A DNA stretch of 41,898 nucleotides from JAGNHS01 sp964609695 (GCA_964609695.1 CAZSSP010000017.1:1-41898), one strand, 5' to 3'. Shown: positions 1-7,609, numbered from the stretch's first letter. A program made the numbers and translations. The notes: generated by a model from the letters alone, not told the origin.

Positions 1-185
1 TCGTGAAAACCGTAGGGAATGGCGGCTGGTCCGTCGAAAACTACTGCAGCGATATTATCCAAAATCCTTGATTGGGAAAATTATCTCGTGAAAACCGTAG
101 GGAATGGCGGCTGGTCCGTCGAAAACTACTGCAGCGATATCATCCAAAATCCTTGATTGGGAAAAATATCTTGTGAAAATTGTAG
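1..185. repeat. 85-bp tandem repeat, two full copies plus a stub
   Basis: Bases 1-85 and 86-170 are near-identical, differing only at 56/141 (T/C) and 81/166 (T/A). Bases 171-185 begin a decayed third copy. The period of 85 is not a multiple of 3, and there are no unique spacers, so this is neither an in-frame protein repeat nor a CRISPR array. The first copy seems to hold the 3' end of a gene with its stop codon, so the second looks like a duplicated gene end. The array may extend left beyond the window. Confidence 0.9.
3..71 (+). CDS. Possible 3' end of an unidentified gene, cut by the window edge
   Basis: The frame starting at base 3 is open from the edge to a TGA at 69-71. It encodes about 22 residues containing GNGGWSVENYC, which reads like a secreted-protein tail rich in Gly, Trp and Cys. 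The same peptide is encoded by the second repeat copy at 88-156. The one base change between the copies inside this reading (ATT to ATC at 54-56 versus 139-141) is synonymous here but changes an amino acid in the competing frame at 2-91. That is weak support from a single substitution. No family is recognised. Confidence 0.3.
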   Translation: MKTVGNGGWSVENYCSDIIQNP

Positions 186-216
186 TAGATTCGAAACTAG
201 AAAGATTTTTCATAAT

Positions 217-1140
217 TTATGCGGCTTTGTTGAGACTTCTTTTGCTTTTTTGTTTGGGGATGTGTTTCTTGTAAAAAATTAAATTACGAATCGTTAAAAA
301 GTTTAAAGGTAATTCAAGCTGAACATGTAAGAGGCTCAAGTAATATAATGCTTTGAATCCTTTTTGATAGTCATAAATATAAAGTCCAATACAAGACACG
401 TATAAAAGTACCATGGCTATTGATCTATTTTTGGAAACTTTATGCCAACCCGTTAAGCCAGTTTTAGAAAACCAATTTAGATAATGAAACGTATAGGCAA
501 AGGCAAGAAATCTCAAAATGGAATTTATATAGTTTTGACTTTGATTTAATCCTGCTGCCCATAAGTATGTTTGAGCAAGTTCTGTAAATTTGAATAAATT
601 ATGAGATGTCCAATTCGGTAGAAACGACGAGACATCGTTTTTGCTAATTAAAAAAAATATTCCGCTAAGACCCATAATCCCTAGTGCTATCAAGACATCT
701 TTGTTTTTTGATTTAAGATATCCTTGGAACATAAAAAGACCCGTAAAAAAATATATGTGAATAACTGTTGGAAGAAATACTCCAATCAAAAAAGTAATCA
801 TTAAAAATTTGGGGCTTGTAAAAAAGTAGAGAAGGCTCGCAGATATTAAAAAGGATAAAATTTGTGGGATTTTATTAGCGGAAAATAAATTAGATGTGGC
901 TAAGGCAATTCCCGAGCAAAAATAAAGTCTTTCTAATTCTGGTATCCACAAAGAAATGAGTCCTAAGAACGCTAATGCGTAAATGGCTTTTTGATTGTTA
1001 AAGTAATAGTTCTTAGTTTCTAACCAAGAAATTTCTGTCAAATAATGTGCTGGGCCTAGGAATGCAAATGAAGCTAATAATAATTCAAAAGGAAAAAAAT
1101 AGGCGGCAATAGCTGAGCACAAAACTAATACAGTATTCAC
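217..1140 (-). CDS. Polytopic membrane protein of unknown function
   Basis: A 307-residue protein with roughly eight hydrophobic segments over nearly its whole length and a basic C-terminal tail (KKHIPKQKSKRSLNKAA). Two histidine motifs stand out: GPAHYLTEISWL near residues 29-40, at the end of the first membrane segment, and FHYLNWFSKTG near residue 220. Paired His motifs at membrane boundaries are typical of membrane-bound metal enzymes. The layout is loosely reminiscent of Brp/Blh-type carotenoid oxygenases, but I cannot assign that family. The start is GTG (1138-1140) preceded by AAGAAG; a nearby ATG is immediately followed by a stop. It is downstream of, but separated by a terminator from, the lipoprotein gene on the same strand. 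Confidence 0.75.
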   Translation of the reverse strand: MNTVLVLCSAIAAYFFPFELLLASFAFLGPAHYLTEISWLETKNYYFNNQKAIYALAFLGLISLWIPELERLYFCSGIALATSNLFSANKIPQILSFLISASLLYFFTSPKFLMITFLIGVFLPTVIHIYFFTGLFMFQGYLKSKNKDVLIALGIMGLSGIFFLISKNDVSSFLPNWTSHNLFKFTELAQTYLWAAGLNQSQNYINSILRFLAFAYTFHYLNWFSKTGLTGWHKVSKNRSIAMVLLYVSCIGLYIYDYQKGFKALYYLSLLHVQLELPLNFLTIRNLIFYKKHIPKQKSKRSLNKAA

Positions 1141-1196
1141 ATCTTCTTATCGGTTTTGGGGCAATTATTCTTTAAATTTGATGTTTTAAATGGGAG

Positions 1197-1272
1197 AAAA
1201 ATCCTGATGATCTTTAAGGTTTTAATATTAGGGTGGGCGAACTAATGTTTAAAATCTCAAAGATCATCAGGA
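1197..1272 (-). terminator. Long Rho-independent terminator of the lipoprotein gene
   Basis: Bases 1202-1215 and 1259-1272 are perfectly complementary (14 bp). Inside them TTTTAA-ATTAG and CTAAT-TTTAAAA form a second stem with a small bulge, leaving a loop around GGTGGGCGAA. On the minus strand the hairpin is followed at once by TTTTT (1201-1197). It starts 9 bases after the stop codon of the lipoprotein gene at 1281. The stem is unusually long for a terminator. Confidence 0.8.
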
Positions 1273-1280
1273 AGACTTGT

Positions 1281-2156
1281 TTATTTCTTTATGTATCCAA
1301 GTAGACCAAATCCAACGTTTGCAATCATGGGCTCTGGAGCGCCACCATGATAAAAGTCGGGATCAAATCCCCAAACGCCAGGAAGTTCACAAGGATTTCT
1401 ACCCGAATATTTTCTAGCGTTATACATCACGACTCTAGTGCCAGTGTTTCCCCAGCAAAGATAAAGTGGAACTGTTCCGCTATCTTGAGCGGTATGTATA
1501 TATCCAATGGGATTGGAGTCAGATCGAGCACGATGTGAACCTGCGTAGCTATTGCAGTTTGGGTCGTTGGTGTTGAATTCAATGGAATAATCATAATCAT
1601 AGCATCTATAAAGTCCACGTAGACCAGAAGTGTTTGTTGTTTCAATTTTTCCTATTTTTTGGACATATTGATATCCCCAATAAACAAACCAAGGTTGAGT
1701 GCTACCATTAAAGTAAGAGCTCATGATAGAGCCAACTGTTGGGTGTAAGTAATTATCGAGTTGATAATAACTTATACTTGAAGTTGTCGATAAAGTGCTA
1801 GTGCTGCTCGTAGAGGTGTTGCTGTTCGTATTTGTCGAACTACTCGTAGTGGCAGTTGTGTGATTGCTGTTGTTGTTTGAATTTGTACTACTTGAAGTAC
1901 TTCCATATTCAGTGGACGAACTGTAAGTTGTTGCTCCAGTGTTAGAACTTGAAGAATTGCTATTGCTGTTTGAGTTAGATGATCCGTTTGTTCCGGATCC
2001 ATTATTATAATTTGAGTTAGAGTTTGAGTTAGAGCCGCTTCCAGAGCTGGATCCACTACCAGACCCTGTGTTGGAACCTGTGGAAGAGCTTCCGCAAGCC
2101 ACTAATAAACTGAGTATAATTCCAAATCCAAAGTAGTTAACGGTTGAGTTTTTCAT
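1281..2156 (-). CDS. Ser/Asn-rich lipoprotein of unknown function
   Basis: A 291-residue protein with a signal peptide and lipobox (LLVAC, lipidated Cys near residue 21), so it is likely anchored to the outer or inner membrane. Residues about 22-130 are almost only Ser, Asn, Gly and Thr, a long flexible linker or stalk with NSNSNS runs. The remaining ~160 residues form a globular domain rich in Tyr and Trp with four Cys (in LYRCYDYDYS, DPNCNSYAG, LYLCWGNTG and NPCELPG), which could make two disulfides. The start is ATG with the strong ribosome site GGAGGGCT. No family is recognised. The layout suits a surface-exposed protein held away from the membrane. Confidence 0.85.
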   Translation of the reverse strand: MKNSTVNYFGFGIILSLLVACGSSSTGSNTGSGSGSSSGSGSNSNSNSNYNNGSGTNGSSNSNSNSNSSSSNTGATTYSSSTEYGSTSSSTNSNNNSNHTTATTSSSTNTNSNTSTSSTSTLSTTSSISYYQLDNYLHPTVGSIMSSYFNGSTQPWFVYWGYQYVQKIGKIETTNTSGLRGLYRCYDYDYSIEFNTNDPNCNSYAGSHRARSDSNPIGYIHTAQDSGTVPLYLCWGNTGTRVVMYNARKYSGRNPCELPGVWGFDPDFYHGGAPEPMIANVGFGLLGYIKK

Positions 2157-2269
2157 TAGCCCTCCAAAACAACCGACAACGTACTTCGTGTTATTAGAAT
2201 CTCAAATTGATGTGGAAAACTTATGGAAAGAAATATGTTTTTTTTGTTAAGAGCCGCTACAATCAAAAT

Positions 2270-2944
2270 ATGTCTGAAATTCTACTACTTGAGGACGATA
2301 AAACTCTTGGCGAATCTTTAAAATTTGCTTTAGAAAGTAGGGCTTTTAAAATCGAGTGGGCAAAAGACATTGCTTCCGCCAAACAAATATACACAAAAAC
2401 CAAGCCTAAGCTATTGATATTAGATTGGAATTTGCCTGATGGCACTGGCTATGATTGGGCTCGTTTATTAAGGGAAAATCATCAGGATGTGCCAATTATT
2501 TTTTTAACCGCGAGAATTGATGAAGATAGCGCTGTAAAAGCGTTGAGTGTTGGAGCCAATGATTTTGTTCGAAAACCCTTTGGAACAGAGGAGCTTTTGC
2601 TTCGTATAAAAAAATGTCTAAAGGAATCTGTCCAACCTAATGATGATATTCGATTGGGTGATTTGAGATTAAAGCGAAATTCTCGTGATGTGACTTGGAA
2701 AGAGAAAAGCATAAAGCTCAATAGGAAAGAATTTGATATTCTCGAATTGCTTATGAGAAAGGGAGAAAACATCGTTACTCGGGAGGATGTTTTAGCGGTT
2801 ATTGATACTGAAGGCGAAATTGTTGATCGCACCGTAGATTCTCATATTAGTCATATAAGAAAAAAACTCAAAGATGCAGGAGCCAAGGGAATCGCAATAA
2901 ACACTGAGTTTGGTGTTGGTTATCGTTTGGAAAAAGTGCGATGA
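2270..2944 (+). CDS. OmpR/PhoB-family response regulator
   Basis: A 224-residue two-domain regulator. The receiver domain covers about residues 3-115, with acidic pocket LEDD at 7-10, phospho-acceptor Asp52 in LDWNLPDG, the Thr in FLTARID, and the switch Lys in VRKPFG. A winged-helix DNA-binding domain follows (LNRKEFDILELLMRK, RTVDSHISHIRKKL, GVGYRLE). I chose ATG 2270 rather than the in-frame ATG at 2207, because the receiver domain starts directly there and the 21 extra residues match no receiver. It overlaps the downstream kinase gene by 4 bases (ATGA), so the two are translationally coupled and form a cognate pair. Target genes are unknown. Confidence 0.95.
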   Translation: MSEILLLEDDKTLGESLKFALESRAFKIEWAKDIASAKQIYTKTKPKLLILDWNLPDGTGYDWARLLRENHQDVPIIFLTARIDEDSAVKALSVGANDFVRKPFGTEELLLRIKKCLKESVQPNDDIRLGDLRLKRNSRDVTWKEKSIKLNRKEFDILELLMRKGENIVTREDVLAVIDTEGEIVDRTVDSHISHIRKKLKDAGAKGIAINTEFGVGYRLEKVR

Positions 2945-4143
2945 AAAGTCGTTCTTTGTTTTGGCGATTTGTAGTTATATCAATTTTTAGTACTTTGCTT
3001 CTTAGTTATTTAGGTTTTTATGCCTCACTAGAAATACCTCGTTGGATTGGTCCACCTCCAGGAGTGCGGCCGCCACTTCGCTCGAATCCTCAGGGAGTTT
3101 TGTCGCAAATTTTGCCTGGTCCTCCCCCAGACCCTTCACAAATGACAGAACTCGAATTGCGTGAAAATGCAAAAATGGTGGGTAAACATTTTCCAGTTAT
3201 TATAATTGCAGTGATTTTGTTTGGGCTTTTTTCGGTTCTATTACTAGTTTTTGGCCTCAAGAAATTTTTTCTTAAAAACGCTGCTACTGCTGAAAAAGTT
3301 TTAGAAGATCTCAAGTCTGGAAATTTAAAGAGTCGCTTTCCAATAAAACACAATGATGAAGTTGGAAAACTCATGACGCAATTTAATAGAATGGCCGATC
3401 AGGTTGAGTTTCTTTTTGAAAGACTAAGATTAGTTGACCAGAGTAGGAAAGAACTTATTCAAGATTTGAGTCATGATTTAAGAACCCCTTTGGCTTCTTT
3501 ACGCTTGATTTTGGAAAACTTAATTAGCGGAAACAGTTCATTAAACGAAGAAAAGCGGCGGAAATTTCTAGTTACAGCGTTAAATGAAAACATATATATT
3601 AATGAATTGGTGGAAAGCCTGTTGTTTCTGGCCATAGTGGAAGAAGCATCTTTTTCAGTAAAACTACAAAAAATTAAATTGGATGAATTTCTAAATGATT
3701 TATTTGGAAATAATTTAATAAATTTACCCGAAGCGAAATCTGTCGTTTTTTCAGTTGATAATTCTGCCAAATCACTAGAGCTATTGGTGGATCCTTCTTT
3801 GTTGACTAGAGCCCTTCGTAATCTTATTGCGAACTCTGCTTCATTTGCTACATCAAAAATTGAGGTGAAGCTAAATGTGATTAACCCTTCGCTAGCTCAA
3901 ATAAGAGTCAGGGATGATGGTAAAGGGTTTGATGACAAAGGTTTGAAGAGTTTTGGAACTAGAAATTTCGGGGGTAGTTTTGTTCACTCTGATTCAGGAA
4001 GAGTATCCGTTGGACTGGGTTCAGTGATAGTGAAAAAAATTATAGAATTGCACGGCGGAAAAGTTGAGGTTTCAAACTATTTCTCTAGCGAGGGCTCCAT
4101 ATTAGGAGCTGAAATAAATATATATTTAAATATAAAGAACTAG
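2941..4143 (+). CDS. Membrane sensor histidine kinase (HAMP, HisKA, HATPase)
   Basis: A 400-residue orthodox kinase with a membrane helix at about residues 8-29, a short periplasmic stretch that is extremely proline-rich (residues 33-66, runs such as GPPPGVRPP and PGPPPDP), a second helix at about 84-106, and a HAMP linker to about residue 160. The HisKA box is DLSHDLRTPL with phospho-His178. The ATPase domain shows N-box NLIANSASFA, G1 box DDGKGFD and G2 box VGLGSVIVKKI. The small Pro-rich sensor region suggests envelope or membrane sensing rather than a ligand pocket (inference). It phosphorylates the regulator encoded just upstream, whose stop codon overlaps this start. Confidence 0.95.
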   Translation: MKSRSLFWRFVVISIFSTLLLSYLGFYASLEIPRWIGPPPGVRPPLRSNPQGVLSQILPGPPPDPSQMTELELRENAKMVGKHFPVIIIAVILFGLFSVLLLVFGLKKFFLKNAATAEKVLEDLKSGNLKSRFPIKHNDEVGKLMTQFNRMADQVEFLFERLRLVDQSRKELIQDLSHDLRTPLASLRLILENLISGNSSLNEEKRRKFLVTALNENIYINELVESLLFLAIVEEASFSVKLQKIKLDEFLNDLFGNNLINLPEAKSVVFSVDNSAKSLELLVDPSLLTRALRNLIANSASFATSKIEVKLNVINPSLAQIRVRDDGKGFDDKGLKSFGTRNFGGSFVHSDSGRVSVGLGSVIVKKIIELHGGKVEVSNYFSSEGSILGAEINIYLNIKN

Positions 4144-4252
4144 AAAAATTCAACGGTTATATGGTTTTTTAGCGGGAAATATATTTGCGCTCTCTTTTTC
4201 CACATTCTTTCCACAAGTACCTCTTAATATGAATTTAATAAAAGGGGGAAAT

Positions 4253-4960
4253 ATGAAAAACATAAAAACCAGAGCCATAGCGTGGCTCGCAACAGCGGTG
4301 TATGGGACGTCGATGTTTCCAGTAGGAAATGTCCAAGCGATGTCTTTAGAGACAAAAGCCGTTAATTCAATGGTGAGAGTTGTGAACTCTTATAATCAAG
4401 CAGCGGGAGCCTTTAATCAGAAGCGATTTGTTGGCTTACGACCGGTGCTTCATAAAATGGGCATTGCACCCCAAGACATTGAAACTGTTGAATTCTATTT
4501 AGTCTCTGCCGAACGACTTCCTAACATCAAAATGCAGTCCGTTAACTCAGCAATTATCGAACTTGGATCAAGAAAAATCACGTTTACTGGAACGGGATCC
4601 GAAAATGAAATTCTTATTGATGGAAAGAGTTTCACTTACAATAAAGAGTTAAATGTGGCTAAAAATATGGATTTAGTGGCCCAACTTCTTAAGGAAAAGC
4701 AAGAAGTGGGTTTTAACCCTCTTGAAGCGCTTATTCCTTCAGCAAAAGCATTGGATACAATGACAATTGCTATCATCGCAGTGGCTGCACTCTTATTTTT
4801 CTGGATGTGGAGTAAGAATAACAGCACTTCTTCATCTTCAACGTCGAGTTCTAGTTCATCTTCATCTTTTGATGAAAAAGCAGCTATGGGTGCACGTCTT
4901 AGAACACTTGAAAACAAGTATTATAAGGCGACTCATTCCAGCAGCAGTGATGATTCTTAA
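4253..4960 (+). CDS. Exported, C-terminally anchored protein with Ser-rich tail
   Basis: A 235-residue protein. I prefer ATG 4253, because AAAGGGGGAAAT precedes it and it begins a good signal peptide (MKNIKTRAIAWLATAVYG, cleavage near VQAMS). A more upstream ATG at 4229 lacks a ribosome site. The middle is a soluble alpha/beta-like region. A hydrophobic helix lies near residues 172-190 (TIAIIAVAALLFFWMW), followed by a run of about 20 Ser/Thr residues and a charged end. This suggests a periplasmic domain anchored at its C-terminus with the tail in the cytoplasm, or an exposed anchor. No family is recognised. It is followed by a strong terminator, so it is probably a single-gene unit. Confidence 0.8.
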   Translation: MKNIKTRAIAWLATAVYGTSMFPVGNVQAMSLETKAVNSMVRVVNSYNQAAGAFNQKRFVGLRPVLHKMGIAPQDIETVEFYLVSAERLPNIKMQSVNSAIIELGSRKITFTGTGSENEILIDGKSFTYNKELNVAKNMDLVAQLLKEKQEVGFNPLEALIPSAKALDTMTIAIIAVAALLFFWMWSKNNSTSSSSTSSSSSSSSFDEKAAMGARLRTLENKYYKATHSSSSDDS

Positions 4961-4982
4961 ATTTAGTTTAATCTAAATTCTT

Positions 4983-5019
4983 AAAAGCTCCCAAAACTTA
5001 TATGTTTAGGGAGCTTTTT
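4983..5019 (+). terminator. Rho-independent terminator
   Basis: AAAAGCTCCC (4983-4992) pairs with GGGAGCTTTT (5009-5018), and the inner AAAAC/GTTT extends the stem. A T-run follows. It sits 22 bases after the stop of the gene ending at 4960. The A-run/T-run symmetry would also allow it to work on the other strand. Confidence 0.9.
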
Positions 5020-5136
5020 CGTTCTATCTAGGGTGATTACCTTATTGTGCTGAGCAGTGTTTTTATAGATAATGCACTACATTTGGTGAAAGCTCCCAGT
5101 ATTCATATGGGTAAGCTTTGTAGAGGAGTTTTGAGC

Positions 5137-6021
5137 GTGTCTATAAAAAATACAAAATGCGCTCAAAAAATGGCAGCTTTGAAACTTTCAAAAGTTGCAC
5201 TTGAAAAGAAACTAATACAAGAAAAATATAAACAAATAGAGCTAAAAAAATGGATTAACGTTTTAAAGCTTCGTTATGCAGAGTTGTATCAGAGGTCCGT
5301 TCTTGAGAGAGCCGCCACAGAAAAAAGTTTCGAACTTTTTTTTATTCAGCAAGAAGAAAATCGTAAAGAAATTAGTAGAGAGTTGCACGATGAAGTGGGC
5401 CAGGTGCTTACTGCTATTAATTTAGAATTAGAAGTTTTAATAAAAGAAGCTTCTTCTGATAGTTTAAAAATTAAAGAAAGAGTTAAAGAAGATTCTTCTA
5501 ATAGTTTTAAGGTTAAAGAAAGAATATTAAACACTCAAAAATTAGTCGAAGAATCTGTTGAGATTGTGCACAGGTTTGCAAGAGAGTTAAGGCCCATGAT
5601 TCTTGATGATTTAGGAATCATTCATGCAATTAAGTCGTATCTTAAGGAATTTCAAAAACTCTATAAGATACCTGTTATTTTTAAGTCCAATAGTAAATTT
5701 TCTAATATCAACGAGATTCCTAAAACAGTTTTATTTAGAGTTGTTCAAGAGTCTTTAACAAATATTGCTAAGCACTCTAAGGCCACTAGGGCTAGTGTTC
5801 ATTTAAAAAGGGTGAATAAGAATATATTGCTGGATGTTGTCGATAATGGCAGGTCCTTTAATGTTAATAGCCTTTCTTCTTCAATTAGGAACAAAAGGTT
5901 AGGACTCATTGGTATGTCTGAAAGAGTTCGGCTGGCGGGCGGAACTTTACTTATAAAGTCTAGTAAAGGTAAAGGAACAACGGTTAGGGCCGAGATTCCA
6001 ATTCAAGCAATTAAAAGGTGA
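5137..6021 (+). CDS. NarL/DegS-type sensor histidine kinase, cytoplasmic
   Basis: A 294-residue soluble kinase. A coiled coil (about residues 10-70) leads into the HisKA_3 dimerisation helix with ISRELHDEVGQ, phospho-His84. The HATPase domain shows the N-box VVQESLTNIAKHS, DVVDNGRSF, and GLIGMSERVRLAGG. I chose GTG 5137, because GAGGAG lies 8 bases upstream; an upstream in-frame GTG at 5047 would add about 30 residues without a ribosome site. No membrane segment is visible, so the input must be cytoplasmic or come from a partner. Two 14-residue copies (residues 104-131) lie near the tip of the helical hairpin. It is followed by its likely cognate LuxR-type regulator. Confidence 0.93.
   Translation: MSIKNTKCAQKMAALKLSKVALEKKLIQEKYKQIELKKWINVLKLRYAELYQRSVLERAATEKSFELFFIQQEENRKEISRELHDEVGQVLTAINLELEVLIKEASSDSLKIKERVKEDSSNSFKVKERILNTQKLVEESVEIVHRFARELRPMILDDLGIIHAIKSYLKEFQKLYKIPVIFKSNSKFSNINEIPKTVLFRVVQESLTNIAKHSKATRASVHLKRVNKNILLDVVDNGRSFNVNSLSSSIRNKRLGLIGMSERVRLAGGTLLIKSSKGKGTTVRAEIPIQAIKR
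5446..5529 (+). repeat. In-frame 42-bp tandem duplication inside the kinase gene
   Basis: Bases 5446-5487 and 5488-5529 are two diverged copies of one 42-bp unit, encoding EASSDSLKIKERVK and EDSSNSFKVKERIL. Fourteen residues equal two heptads, so a coiled coil would keep its register. The unit sits just after the phospho-His helix of the dimerisation domain, near the hairpin turn. Confidence 0.85.
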
Positions 6022-6048
6022 AAGTTTTTTTAATAGATGGGATTAAAA

Positions 6049-6735
6049 ATGAAAGCAGAAAAAATTAATGTAGTACTTGTTGAAGATCATAAAGTTGTTA
6101 GAAAGGGGTTAAGAGCCTTATTGGAATATGAAAACGACATTAGTGTGTTGGGAGAAGCAGAAAATGGTCTTGAGGCTATTGATGTCGTTAGAAAACTTAA
6201 TCCTGAAGTTGTAATAATGGATATTGCACTTCCAAAATTAAACGGAATTGAAGCTTCACGGGAAATAATTAAAACAAACCCCAATATTAAAATTCTAATG
6301 CTCTCTGCGCATGCCGATGATGGTTATATTGAAAAAGCTTTATCATTGGGTATCGCGGGCTACTTGGTTAAGCAGTGTTCGCCACATTTGCTCATTCAGG
6401 CCGTAAGAGAGATTGCAATGGGCTTACAATTTTATGGACCGTCAATTTCTGAAAGAGTGAAAGTATTTAAAGAAAATCAAACAAAAAAAAATGGTCATGT
6501 GAAGCAAAAGACCCAATTGCTTAGCCCAAGAGAAACGCAAGTACTACAACTTATTGCCGAGGGCTTTGCCAATAAACAGGTGGCCGGTGAATTGAATATA
6601 AGCATTAAGACCGTTGAAAAACATAGGCAAAATGTTATGAAAAAGCTTAAAATTCACGACACTGCGGGACTCACGAGATACGCAATTACTGAGGGTATAA
6701 TTGAGAATAGTTCTCAAAAAACCGTTATTTCTTAG
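6049..6735 (+). CDS. NarL/FixJ-family response regulator with LuxR-type HTH
   Basis: A 228-residue regulator. The receiver domain has VEDH near residues 11-14, phospho-acceptor Asp58 in VIMDIALPKLNG, the Ser of LMLSAHAD, and Lys of YLVKQCS. The LuxR-type helix-turn-helix lies near residues 150-210 (LSPRETQVLQLIAEG, ISIKTVEKHRQNVMKKL). ATG 6037 is an equally open in-frame start; I prefer 6049, because GGGA lies at a workable distance, but the evidence is weak. It is the partner of the kinase directly upstream (about 27 bases). The next gene downstream encodes a CsbD-like stress protein, which is a plausible target (inference from position). Confidence 0.93.
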   Translation: MKAEKINVVLVEDHKVVRKGLRALLEYENDISVLGEAENGLEAIDVVRKLNPEVVIMDIALPKLNGIEASREIIKTNPNIKILMLSAHADDGYIEKALSLGIAGYLVKQCSPHLLIQAVREIAMGLQFYGPSISERVKVFKENQTKKNGHVKQKTQLLSPRETQVLQLIAEGFANKQVAGELNISIKTVEKHRQNVMKKLKIHDTAGLTRYAITEGIIENSSQKTVIS

Positions 6736-6804
6736 TTCGCGTAGGGTGAATTGCCCATGAGAATAAACCCCATAGAAATTCAATTTTCTTTAGTTATAAA
6801 TCGA

Positions 6805-6823
6805 CACATAAATTTTAAATGTG
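6805..6823. promoter_or_regulatory. Possible operator: AT-rich inverted repeat
   Basis: CACAT (6805-6809) and ATGTG (6819-6823) flank an AT-only centre, about 80 bases before the CsbD-like gene and after the LuxR-type regulator gene. LuxR-type regulators bind short inverted repeats, so this could be the site for the upstream regulator. The base composition makes a chance palindrome quite possible. Confidence 0.25.
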
Positions 6824-6901
6824 CGAATTAGTTATCATCTAGTCGAATCAAAATACTCGCACTTTTTAAAATAAATAAAAAAGAAAGGAGCTTTTGCTTA
6901 T

Positions 6902-7213
6902 ATGTCGATTTTCCTTAATCGCGATAGCATGTACTCACGGACTTTGGTGGAAACTATTGGAAGGTTTCGGGCAAAGTGGGTTAGACTTTCTGATACCGAA
7001 ATAGAAAATTCAATCAAAGACGTGGAACTTTTAGTTTCAAAAGTTCAGAGTGCATATGGGTGTTCTATGAACAAGGCTATCTCCGAGTGTTTTGATTTTA
7101 TGGCTAAGATAAGAAAAAATAAAAAAATTTCTGAATCAGTCACTTCAAAACGGGAAATTGAGACATGGGAAATGGACGGGGGATCTCTTACCGTAAGAGG
7201 AAACTATTTATAA
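6902..7213 (+). CDS. CsbD/YjbJ-like small stress protein (divergent)
   Basis: A 103-residue protein with the ribosome site AAGGAG. Residues about 21-70 follow the CsbD-family pattern: FRAKWVRLSDTEI, then a charged helix, VELLVSKVQSAYG, and an Ala/Glu helix. This parallels the K-W-x-x-L-T-D-D and L-x-G-K-I-Q-x-x-Y-G signature of Escherichia coli YjbJ. The usual glycines of the loops are partly missing and the C-terminal ~30 residues are extra, so it is a divergent member at best. CsbD proteins are small, abundant stress-induced proteins of unknown mechanism. It heads a cluster of small genes and follows a NarL-type regulator gene, which fits stress-dependent expression. Confidence 0.6.
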   Translation: MSIFLNRDSMYSRTLVETIGRFRAKWVRLSDTEIENSIKDVELLVSKVQSAYGCSMNKAISECFDFMAKIRKNKKISESVTSKREIETWEMDGGSLTVRGNYL

Positions 7214-7224
7214 GGAGATAAATC

Positions 7225-7410
7225 GTGTCTGAAAAAAACAACAAACCTGAAGTTGAACACAGAAAGAAAATACTATTTCGAAAAGCAATTCCTGAAAGTT
7301 TTAAAACTAACAATAAATATTCCGAAAATATACCTGATGCTAGAAAACAGAAACCTAAAAGAAATTTATCGGATGCTGAACAAAGAGAGCTTTCAAATGA
7401 ATCGAGATAG
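7225..7410 (+). CDS. Small charged protein of unknown function
   Basis: A 61-residue, highly hydrophilic, Lys/Glu/Asn-rich protein likely to be mostly disordered. The GTG start follows a strong AAGGAG site directly after the stop of the CsbD-like gene (11 bases), so the two are cotranscribed. Its 3' end overlaps the start of the zinc-ribbon gene by 14 bases. No family is recognised. Part of the overlapping alternative frame (from 7253) is also open, but it lacks a ribosome site there. Confidence 0.6.
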   Translation: MSEKNNKPEVEHRKKILFRKAIPESFKTNNKYSENIPDARKQKPKRNLSDAEQRELSNESR

Positions 7411-7609
7411 ATGGTTGTTAAGTGAAAAAATTACAGTAAGACCTTTAATGAAAAAAATAAAACTTAGAAAAGAGAGAACTAAGAGTCTTTGTACTTGTCC
7501 ACTGTGTGGTATTGAGTTTTCTCAAAGATCACGCGTTGAAAAGTTTTGTGATTCTTGTCGTGAAGAGGAGAATCTTTACAAGTATGGGCTCTTTAGCGCA
7601 ATCTCTTAG
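7397..7609 (+). CDS. Small zinc-ribbon protein
   Basis: A 70-residue basic protein with two Cys pairs, CPLC and CDSC, 16 residues apart (plus a further Cys just before the first), the pattern of a treble-clef or zinc-ribbon knuckle. The N-terminal half is Lys/Arg-rich. The longer frame from 7253 overlaps the upstream gene almost fully. I chose ATG 7397, because AGAGAG precedes it and the 14-base overlap gives translational coupling. Such small Cys4 proteins often bind RNA or RNA polymerase, but nothing here shows the target. The stop codon lies inside a terminator hairpin. Confidence 0.6.
   Translation: MNRDRWLLSEKITVRPLMKKIKLRKERTKSLCTCPLCGIEFSQRSRVEKFCDSCREEENLYKYGLFSAIS

Noticed and set aside
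1..185. CRISPR array
   Set aside because: The repeat unit is 85 bp, copies are directly adjacent with no spacers, and no cas genes are present.
1772..2056. Frame of Gln/Thr-rich sequence on the minus strand
   Set aside because: It is an alternative frame of the Ser/Asn-rich lipoprotein linker produced by low-complexity DNA.
7253..7396. Upstream extension of the zinc-ribbon protein
   Set aside because: It overlaps the small charged protein gene, lacks a ribosome site, and has no domain; ATG 7397 is better supported.
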